From assembly GCF_900099905.1 (NCBI RefSeq), contig NZ_FNEE01000023.1:1-64000 (forward strand): DNA of 64,000 nucleotides, given 5' to 3'. The position numbers and the translations under genes were made by a program. The notes beneath the pieces are model-generated. The model was not told the DNA's origin and did no database searches. It saw only the letters and a list, made by a program, of their open reading frames with translations. The DNA is from Mesorhizobium muleiense. GTDB lineage: Bacteria; Pseudomonadota; Alphaproteobacteria; Rhizobiales; Rhizobiaceae. The first letter of the stretch is position 1. Every line of letters starts with the position of its first letter. Positions 57,592-64,000 of the stretch are shown piece after piece.

Positions 57592-58838
57592 ATGACGCTT
57601 GAACTCAGTGCGGGCGACCAGTCGATGCTCGACGGCGAGCACGGCCGGGCCTTGGCCGCAGCCATGAAGATACTGGTCGCCTTTTCCAACGCCGTCGGTG
57701 CGCGAAAATTGTTGGACATTGCCGGGGCGCATATCGACGGCTGCCTCTATCACGGCCAGGCCAGCCTCGATTTCGTCGAAAGGCTGGTCGAGGGCGGCGG
57801 CCGCGTTCGGGTGCCGACGACACTCAATGTCGGTTCCTTCGACCTCATCCATCCCGGGCTGGTGAAGATGCCGCCGGCGCAAGAAGTGCCGGCGCGGCGG
57901 CTGATGAAGGCGCATCTAAAACTCGGCTGCCAGGCGACCTTCACCTGCGCGCCCTATCAGACGCGGTTCCGGCCGGGCTTTGGCGAGCAGATCGCCTGGG
58001 GCGAGTCCAACGCCATCGTCTTTGCCAATTCGGTGATCGGCGCGCGCACCAATCGCTATGGCGATTTCATCGATCTGTGCTGCGCGATGACCGGGCGCGC
58101 GCCGGCCTGGGGACTGCATCTCAGCGAAAACCGACGCGGCCAGATCCTGTTCGAGCTGACCGGTTCTTTCGAACCTTCCGATGCCCTGTTCGTCGGCGTC
58201 GGGCTTATTGTCGGTCAAAGGAGCGGCGACCGTATTCCTGTGATATCAGGCCTGCCGCAGCCGCGCGACGAGGATCAGTTGAAGGCGCTTGGCGCGGCGG
58301 CGGCAACGACGGGTGCAGTGGCGCTGTTTCATGCGGTCGGCATCACGCCGGAAGCAAGGACGCTCGACGATGCATTTCGCGGCGTGGCGCCGGAAGCGAC
58401 GATCCGGATCTGTCGCGCCGACATCGACCAGGCGCTGGCAAAACTGTCGAGCGTCCCCGACGGCGCGCCGCTTGCGGCCGTATCGCTCGGCACGCCGCAT
58501 TTTCCCATGACGAGTGGATGCGCCTGCTGGCGTTGCTGCGCGAGGTGGCGCCGGGCAGGGGCATCCCGATCTACGTCAACACCGGGCGCGCCACTTTCAA
58601 GAGATTGCAGGACGAGGGCGAGCTGAATGATGCGCAAAAGTTCAACCTCATTCCGGTTACGGATACCTGCACCTATGTCACCTCGGTGCTCGAGCGTCTC
58701 GACGGCGTGGTGATGACGAATTCCGGCAAATGGGCGCATTACGCGCCGGGCAATATCGGCGTGTCGGTGGCCTTCGGCGACCTGGAAGACTGCGTTCGCT
58801 CGGCCGCTGCCGGGCGCGTCGTGCGAGGCGCGCGATGA
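57592..58838 (+). pseudogene. Aconitase X catalytic (large) subunit, frameshifted
   Basis: Frame 1 (57592 to about 58503) reads [99 protein letters not shown] in part: the AcnX large domain with its Cys and Ser/Asn active-site elements. It then runs out of frame at 58500-58506 and stops at 58626. One frame over the text continues [78 protein letters not shown] in part, to 58838. Restoring one T or C gives about 415 residues. Family members include cis-3-hydroxy-L-proline dehydratases. Confidence 0.82.
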
Positions 58839-59266
58839 GCCAACAGGACAGTCGAGCGCTGAAGAGAGTCGGCACGTTCCAGCTTGCCGGCGAGGCGCAG
58901 GGATCGGCGCTGGTGCTGTCGCATGCGCTCAGCTTCTGGGGCGGCGTCGATGCCGAAACGGGCGACATCATCGACCGTTCGCACCCGGGCGGCAACGTCG
59001 CCGGCAAGATCCTGGTGATGGCATCCGGGCGGGGGTCGTCGTCCTCATCGTCGGTCCTGGCCGAGGCGATCCGCAGGGGCACGGCGCCGGCCGGCATCAT
59101 CCTGCAGCGGCCCGATCCGATACTGGCCGTCGGCGCCATCGTCGCCGAGTTCCTCTACGAAATCAGCATGCCGCTGGTCGTCTGCGACATATCGGGCATT
59201 GTCTCCGGCGACCGGATCGCGATCGGCGTGGCTGAGGGTGCGCAAGCGATGGTGAGCAGAATCTAG
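58835..59266 (+). CDS. Aconitase X swivel (small) subunit, DUF126
   Basis: A 143-residue DUF126 domain protein: GSALVLSHALSFWGGVDAETGDIIDRSHPGGNVAGKILVMASGRGSSSSSSVLAEAI in part (swivel domain with the SSSS loop near the active site), and LVVCDISGIVSGDRI. It forms the small half of a two-subunit AcnX dehydratase. The ATG overlaps the large-subunit stop (ATGA). Confidence 0.9.
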   Translation: MSQQDSRALKRVGTFQLAGEAQGSALVLSHALSFWGGVDAETGDIIDRSHPGGNVAGKILVMASGRGSSSSSSVLAEAIRRGTAPAGIILQRPDPILAVGAIVAEFLYEISMPLVVCDISGIVSGDRIAIGVAEGAQAMVSRI

Positions 59267-59293
59267 GCCCGTGTTGACAGTGCCACAGGCCGT

Positions 59294-60325
59294 TCAGATC
59301 TCCGGGATGCTCTCCCTAAAAATCACCTGCAGCCTCGGCTGGTGGAGTTCGTAGGGCAAGCCCCTGACCGCGTGGGTCAAGGTGTTGAGCGCTTCGCGGG
59401 CCTCGACGCGCGGGTTCTGGTCGATCACTGCATCGAGCGTGCCGTCGAGCAAAAGCTCCTTGGTGCCTTCCGTCACTTCATGGCCGAGAAACACGGTCGA
59501 CAGCGCCCGCCCTCGCTCCTTGAGCGCGCGGGCGATGCCGGTGTTGCCGGCGCCGACATTGTAGATCGCGGCCAGGTCCGGATGCCGGTCCAGCAGGGCG
59601 GAGGCCTCCGCATAGGCCTTTTCCCGGTCGTCGAGCATCTCGCGCATCTCGACGATCTGCAGATTGGGCGATTCTTCCGTCAATATGTGGCGGAACCCCA
59701 TCTCGCGTTCCTCATGGCCGCGATAGGAGAGCGAGCCGGCGAACAGCGCGACCTTGCCCGGACGACCGGCGCCCATGAAGCGGTTGAGCAGATAGCCGGC
59801 GAGCCGGCCGGCGGCGCGGTTGTCGATGCCGATATAGGCGACCCTCGGCACGTGCAGGATGTCGGACGCTATGGTGACGACCTTGACGCCGCTGGCCGAC
59901 AGCGAACGGATCGCCTCGCGGACCGTCGGGTGATCGAGCGCGATGACGCCGACGCCCTGCGTCTGGCCGCGCAATTCCTGCAGCAGGCGGGCCAGCCGGT
60001 CGGGATTGAAGCCTTCGATCGTGGCGACGCGAACATCGAGGTCCGGCCGCGATTGCGCCTGCGTCTCGATGTGCCGGTGCAGCATCTTGATGAAGGAATT
60101 GGTGCCGGCGGGCAGGGCGAAGTCGAGCCGTATGACATCGCCGGGCGGTGCGTGGCGCGGGGTCGGGCTGTTCGAATTCTCAGCGATGTAGCCAAGCCGC
60201 TGCGCCGTTTCCAGCACGACCTCGCGGGTGCGCGCCCTAACCCCGGCGCGGTTGTTGAGCACACGATCGACCGTCGCGGCTGAAACGCCGGCTTCCCGGG
60301 CTATGTCTGTCACGGTGGACCGCAC
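59294..60325 (-). CDS. LacI family transcriptional regulator
   Basis: A 343-residue LacI/PurR regulator: N-terminal helix-turn-helix TVTDIAREAGVSAATVDRVLNN with hinge, and a periplasmic-binding-protein-like effector domain (IRLDFALPAGTNSFIKMLHRHIE, VGVIALDHPTV, YIGIDNRAAGRLAGYLL, AIYNVGAGNTGIARAL). Effector core is that of sugar-binding (ribose/inositol-like) type. It is divergent from the sugar ABC importer starting at 60684 and probably its repressor. Confidence 0.94.
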   Translation of the reverse strand: MRSTVTDIAREAGVSAATVDRVLNNRAGVRARTREVVLETAQRLGYIAENSNSPTPRHAPPGDVIRLDFALPAGTNSFIKMLHRHIETQAQSRPDLDVRVATIEGFNPDRLARLLQELRGQTQGVGVIALDHPTVREAIRSLSASGVKVVTIASDILHVPRVAYIGIDNRAAGRLAGYLLNRFMGAGRPGKVALFAGSLSYRGHEEREMGFRHILTEESPNLQIVEMREMLDDREKAYAEASALLDRHPDLAAIYNVGAGNTGIARALKERGRALSTVFLGHEVTEGTKELLLDGTLDAVIDQNPRVEAREALNTLTHAVRGLPYELHQPRLQVIFRESIPEI

Positions 60326-60444
60326 AGTCGATCACCTCACTGCTTGCGCGCTACCGCGCATCAAAATCGCGCGCTCAATGGTTCGAATGCCGGACGACCG
60401 CTTCATGCCATCCGCGATTCTGATGGGAAATGATGTATCCGGCC

Positions 60445-60558
60445 TTAGACGATGCGCAAGCCGGCGCTACACCAAATCGTCGAGCCGCGCCGCCCCTCAA
60501 ATTCAAGCCCCTCAAAATCCAGCAGCGAGTGCGATGAGGCGATGATGATCGACTGCAT
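60445..60558 (-). CDS. Short open frame, possible truncated gene
   Basis: A 37-codon frame (MQSIIIASSHSLLDFEGLEF..., ending CSAGLRIV) with a strong GGAGG five bases before the ATG. The protein-like start and strong initiation site contrast with the early stop, which suggests the 5' end of a former gene in this intergenic region. No family recognised. Confidence 0.3.
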   Translation of the reverse strand: MQSIIIASSHSLLDFEGLEFEGRRGSTIWCSAGLRIV

Positions 60559-60683
60559 TTTTCCTCCATTTGCGATGTTGTGATTTGTTTTGATTATTTA
60601 TGATGTTGACAGCCTTCCCCCGGTGCCGTCAATATCCATCATGAGGGCCGTGGAGGAACAAGGCCCCCGAGGGAGGAGTTCCA
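60559..60683. promoter_or_regulatory. Control region of the sugar importer (probable LacI operator)
   Basis: AT-rich island at 60573-60612 with repeated GTTGTGATT / TTTTGATT / TTATGATGTT words unlike the surrounding GC-rich DNA; TTGTGA followed by TGATGT at 17 bp could be a promoter. GAGGGAGGAG lies before the 60684 start. Confidence 0.4.
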
Positions 60684-62297
60684 ATGTCTGATATGATCCG
60701 CATGTCGCGGCGCCGTCTGCTGGCGTCCGGTGGAAAGGCGGCCGTGCTTGTTGCCGCCGCAGGTATCGCACCGAAATTCATCCGCCCCAGCCGCGCCTAT
60801 GCGGCCGATGCGCTGGCGCCGGGCATGATCGGCGGCCCGACCGGCTTCGACGGCTCGGAGCGCTATCAGTATGGTCCCGACACGCCGGAAGGCCGCGCCA
60901 TCGAGGCGGCCAAGGCGATGAAGGGGGCCGGCAAGGCGCCGGCCAAGATTGTGCTTGGCCTGTCCGACGGCTCGATCGGCCAGCTGACGCAGCCATTTCC
61001 CGCCGGCGCGCCCTCGATCAAGGATCTGTGGGAGAAAGAAACCGGCATTCCGCTCGAGATCGTCGGCGTGCCGAACGGGCAGGAATTCACCAAGACGATG
61101 CAGGACATCTCCACCAAGGGTGGGGCCTATGACATCTACGCGGTGGAATGGAACCGTCTCGGCGATCTCGCCGAAACCGGCGGCATCCTGAAGCTCGACG
61201 ACTTCGTCGCCCAGTACAAGCCGGAATGGGACGACCCCGAGCGCGGCTATGTCGACGGCGCCAAGGGCGTCTCGCTGCTCAACCAGTATCGCGGCTCGAC
61301 CTATGGCGTGTCGCTGGACGGCGATTTCCAGACCTGGGTCTATCGCACCGATCTGTTCGGCGACGCGGCCGAGAAGAAAGCCTTCTCCGACAAGCATGGC
61401 TATGAACTGGCGCCGCCGAAGACCTGGAAGCAGCATGACGAGATCGCCGCCTTCTTCCATCGCCCGGACAAGGGTCTGTTCGGTTCGACCGATCTGCGCA
61501 ACCAGGGCTGGGGCTACACCAATTGGTATCAGCGTTATGTTTCAATGGCTTCGCCAAATCAGTTCCTGTTCGACGATACCGGCAGGCCGCTGATCAATTC
61601 GCAGCAAGGCATTGCCGCTGTTAACGAGTACATCGCCTCGCTGGCCCATCATTCGCCGGATGCGATCTCGTGGGGCTGGCCGGAGCAGTACGGCAATTTT
61701 GCCAAGGGCGGCGCCGCGATGACCTGCGCCTTCTCCAACCTGCCGAAATTTTTGGACAATGCCGGCAACAAGGATTCAGCTGTCACCGGCAAGATCGGCT
61801 CGATGCTGCCGCCCGGCCGCGAGATCGACGGCAAGCTGATCAGCCGCTCGGTGCTGTGGCTCAATCTGTCGGCCTCGGTCTCGTCGCAGGCCAAGAATCC
61901 GGAGGCCTGCTACCTGTTCCTGCAGTGGCTCGGTTCGAGCCGTATCTATGCCTGGATGACCGCCAATCCGGGCGGCTATTTCGATCCGTTCCGGTTGTCG
62001 GATTTCTCCGACCCGCTGGTCCGCCAGACCTATCACGCCTACCACATGGATGTGGTGCGCGAGACGGTCGCCCGCACCGTCCCGACCATCAACTATCCCG
62101 GCGCCACCGCCTTCCACAACGCGCTGGACGAGAACCTCGTCGCCGCGCTGACCAAGGCCAAGACCGCCGAGCAGGCGATGGCCGACACCGAGGTCGAATG
62201 GAAGAAGATCGCCCGCCGCACCGGCGAGGAGAAGCTTCTCGAAGCCATCAAGACCAACAAGGAGGCCTGGCCCACGGTTCTCGACCCGGTCAGCTGA
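60684..62297 (+). CDS. ABC transporter sugar-binding protein with Tat signal
   Basis: A 537-residue extracellular solute-binding protein (family 1). The N-terminus SRRRLLASGGKAAVLVAAAG is a twin-arginine signal, so it is exported folded. Mature part: IVLGLSDGSIGQLTQPFPAG, PSIKDLWEKETGIPLEIVGV, YDIYAVEWNRLGDLAE and later SVLWLNLSASVSSQAKNPEACYLFLQW in part. Longer than usual for the family (about 420). GGGAGGAGTTCC precedes the ATG. The substrate is probably a sugar or polyol, by its relation to LacI and MalG-type permeases. Confidence 0.9.
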   Translation: MSDMIRMSRRRLLASGGKAAVLVAAAGIAPKFIRPSRAYAADALAPGMIGGPTGFDGSERYQYGPDTPEGRAIEAAKAMKGAGKAPAKIVLGLSDGSIGQLTQPFPAGAPSIKDLWEKETGIPLEIVGVPNGQEFTKTMQDISTKGGAYDIYAVEWNRLGDLAETGGILKLDDFVAQYKPEWDDPERGYVDGAKGVSLLNQYRGSTYGVSLDGDFQTWVYRTDLFGDAAEKKAFSDKHGYELAPPKTWKQHDEIAAFFHRPDKGLFGSTDLRNQGWGYTNWYQRYVSMASPNQFLFDDTGRPLINSQQGIAAVNEYIASLAHHSPDAISWGWPEQYGNFAKGGAAMTCAFSNLPKFLDNAGNKDSAVTGKIGSMLPPGREIDGKLISRSVLWLNLSASVSSQAKNPEACYLFLQWLGSSRIYAWMTANPGGYFDPFRLSDFSDPLVRQTYHAYHMDVVRETVARTVPTINYPGATAFHNALDENLVAALTKAKTAEQAMADTEVEWKKIARRTGEEKLLEAIKTNKEAWPTVLDPVS

Positions 62298-62375
62298 TCC
62301 TCCTCCCAGGATCCGAATGGAGGCGAGGAGTTTGCGCTTCGCCCCCGCAAACGACGGTACCAGCAAAGCGGCAAG

Positions 62376-63236
62376 ATGAAGCGTTCCGTTCCCTTCGAAA
62401 TATTCCGCTATGCAGCGATCCTTGCCGCCATCGCGGTGACGCTGGTGCCGATCCTGTGGATGGTGTCGATGGCCTTCAAGCCGATCGCCGAATGGTCGGC
62501 GACCGGCGCCGAGCTGACCTGGTGGCCGAAGGATCCGACGCTCAGCAATTTCCGCTTTGTCTTCGGTGAATCGACCAACAACCTGATCGTCGCGCTCGAC
62601 CGCACCGCCCTGAAGCCGATCCTGTCGTCGCTGCTGTCGGCCACCTTCGGAACGGCGATCGCCATGTCGGCGGGCACCGCGGCGGCCTACGGGCTGTCGC
62701 GCTTCGGCTCTGGCCAGAACCTGCCGCTGGCGCTGATCCAGCTCCGCCTGTTTCCGCCGATGGCGGTGATGACCCCGGTGATGATCATGTGGGCCTTCCT
62801 CAACTTCACCGACAGTTGGTGGGGGCTGTCGCTGATCTACGGCATCGTCACGCTGCCCTTTGCGTTCTGGCTGATGAAGACCTTCTTCGACGACATGCCG
62901 CGCGAGATCGAGGAAGCGGCGCTGGTCGAGGGCTGCTCGCGGCTGCGCGTCATCACCCGCATCACGCTGCCGATGATGCGCGCGCCGCTGGCCAGTGCCG
63001 CGCTGTTCGTCTTCATCCTCAACTGGTCGGACTATCTGATCGCGCTGCTTCTGACGACGCGCGAATGGGTGACGGTCCCCGTCTACATGGCCTCGCTGTC
63101 CTCCTCGATGACCGGGCAGCTCTATGGCGCCAAGGCAGCTCTCGGCCTGATCGCCGCGGTGCCGCCTGTGATCATGGGTATCGCCATCCAGCGCCATCTG
63201 GTGCGCGGGCTGACCTTCGGGGCGCTCAAGCAATGA
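62376..63236 (+). CDS. ABC sugar transporter permease, MalG type
   Basis: A 286-residue permease with six helices (first [20 protein letters not shown]), the EAA loop [21 protein letters not shown] and a C-terminal [19 protein letters not shown] ending typical of MalG-like subunits. 78 nt after the binding protein gene. Overlaps the next permease by 4 nt (ATGA). Confidence 0.93.
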   Translation: MKRSVPFEIFRYAAILAAIAVTLVPILWMVSMAFKPIAEWSATGAELTWWPKDPTLSNFRFVFGESTNNLIVALDRTALKPILSSLLSATFGTAIAMSAGTAAAYGLSRFGSGQNLPLALIQLRLFPPMAVMTPVMIMWAFLNFTDSWWGLSLIYGIVTLPFAFWLMKTFFDDMPREIEEAALVEGCSRLRVITRITLPMMRAPLASAALFVFILNWSDYLIALLLTTREWVTVPVYMASLSSSMTGQLYGAKAALGLIAAVPPVIMGIAIQRHLVRGLTFGALKQ

Positions 63237-64000
63237 GCGCCGCGACGGCCGCAATTTCGGAGCAGGCCCCCATCCCGGAGGACAACAGCCACGCGGCCCA
63301 CGCAAACCCGGCTTTGCGTGATGAAGGGGCAAAGCTCGGTTTCCGGCTGACCTTGCCGGCGCAGATCCTGGTGCTGTTCATCGCGGTCTTCCCGCTCTTG
63401 ATGCAGCTCTATATCAGCCTGACCGACTGGTCGCCGCTGTCGGGCCTCGGCTGGTGGAGCGCCTGGTCGCTGTGGAACAATTTTGCCAACTACACCGACC
63501 TTGCCGCCGACGCTCGGTTCTGGAGCGCGTTGAACCGCACCGCCATCGTCATGATCGTCTGCGTGCCGGCGGAATTCCTGCTCGGCCTGGCGCTCGCCAC
63601 GCTGTTTGCCGACGAGTTTCCAGGCAAGCGGATCTTTTATTCGATCCTGCTGATGCCGATGATGGTGGTGCCGGCGGTGGCCGGCTACATGTTCTTCATG
63701 CTGTTCCAGTCGGGCGGCCCGGTCAACGACATCCTGTCGGCGCTATCAGGCTTTCCCGTCACCATCGCCTGGCTGTCGGACCCGACGCTGGCGCTCATCG
63801 CCGTCATGGTCGCCGATATCTGGCAGTGGACGCCGCTGATGTTCCTCATCCTGCTTGCCGGCCTGGTCGGCGTGCCCGAAGACCAGATCAAGGCGGCGAC
63901 GCTGCTCGGCGCCAATCCCTGGCAACGCTTCGTCACCATCGTGCTGCCGAAGATGAAGACGATCATCATCATCGCGCTGGCGATCCGGGTGATCGAGAAC
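63233..64000 (+). CDS. ABC sugar transporter permease, MalF/UgpA type (partial, runs off window)
   Basis: At least 256 residues, open to the window end. A cytoplasmic head of about 45 residues is followed by [20 protein letters not shown] (first helix), [21 protein letters not shown], further helices, and the EAA region [20 protein letters not shown] and VTIVLPKMK. It pairs with the MalG-type permease; an ATPase gene is expected beyond the window. Confidence 0.9.
   Translation, partial: MSAATAAISEQAPIPEDNSHAAHANPALRDEGAKLGFRLTLPAQILVLFIAVFPLLMQLYISLTDWSPLSGLGWWSAWSLWNNFANYTDLAADARFWSALNRTAIVMIVCVPAEFLLGLALATLFADEFPGKRIFYSILLMPMMVVPAVAGYMFFMLFQSGGPVNDILSALSGFPVTIAWLSDPTLALIAVMVADIWQWTPLMFLILLAGLVGVPEDQIKAATLLGANPWQRFVTIVLPKMKTIIIIALAIRVIEN

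Noticed and set aside
61776-63332. Long minus-strand frame (518 codons) opposite the sugar importer
   Set aside because: Low-complexity Arg/His/Gln/Gly-rich translation typical of antisense GC-rich DNA; covers well-supported permease and binding-protein genes.

Overview
The window looks like chromosomal DNA of a Mesorhizobium-type alphaproteobacterium (Rhizobiales). The grounds are high GC, dense GC-rich intergenic palindromes, a rhizobial-style minCDE set, YghU, an SRAP protein, DUF1236/DUF2934/DUF1127 proteins, EcfG-type stress promoters (GGAAC-N16/17-CGTT), a LexA box of the GAAC-N7-GAAC form and several multigene ABC importers. The species call is inference from style, not a database match.

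Regions. (1) 0.3-8.6 kb is a signalling island: two proteins with a DUF3365-type periplasmic domain carrying CxxCH haem-attachment motifs (one fused to a class III nucleotide cyclase), a hybrid histidine kinase whose second receiver is cut by a one-base frameshift, a stand-alone receiver, and a receiver-cyclase fusion. (2) 9-17 kb is housekeeping: small proteins around a LexA box, an SRAP/YedK protein, an isolated unknown gene flanked by 48-bp direct repeats, minCDE, a putative EPS-repressor membrane protein, YghU, a catalytically dead HtrA-like protein and a YdeI-family protein. (3) 17-23.7 kb holds a PAS-GGDEF-EAL protein, a GYD protein, a DUF3606-like protein, tRNA-Gln(TTG), a SnoaL-like protein, an Lrp regulator divergent from a tryptophan-2,3-dioxygenase-family gene, and a DoxX protein.

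(4) 24.0-47.5 kb is a prophage-derived particle cassette with podovirus (T7/BPP-1-like) gene order: small terminase, large terminase (split by a palindromic element), gp13-like acetyltransferase, portal, Bbp19-like protein, scaffold, major capsid, tail tubular proteins, internal virion proteins, an SGNH-hydrolase tail fibre, an acyltransferase, muramidase, holin-like proteins and a spanin-like pair. No integrase, repressor, replication gene or RNA polymerase is visible. The cassette is invaded by palindromic repeats and carries opposite-strand extra genes (a methyltransferase, a TonB-like protein, a lipoprotein and a tandem family of three tiny paralogues). (5) 47.6-50.5 kb is a cluster of small secreted or stress proteins, two of them behind EcfG-type promoters. 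(6) 50.8-59.3 kb looks like one catabolic operon: GntR/UTRA regulator, ADP-ribosylglycohydrolase, PfkB kinase, a complete polyamine-type ABC importer and a two-subunit aconitase-X dehydratase whose large subunit is frameshifted. (7) 59.3-64.0 kb has a LacI regulator and the start of a sugar ABC importer (Tat-type binding protein, two permeases, the second cut by the window end).

Several apparent gene breaks (6.24, 16.48 and 58.50 kb) are each explained by loss of one base in a C- or T-run. This could be real decay or sequencing error and should be settled before they are called pseudogenes.
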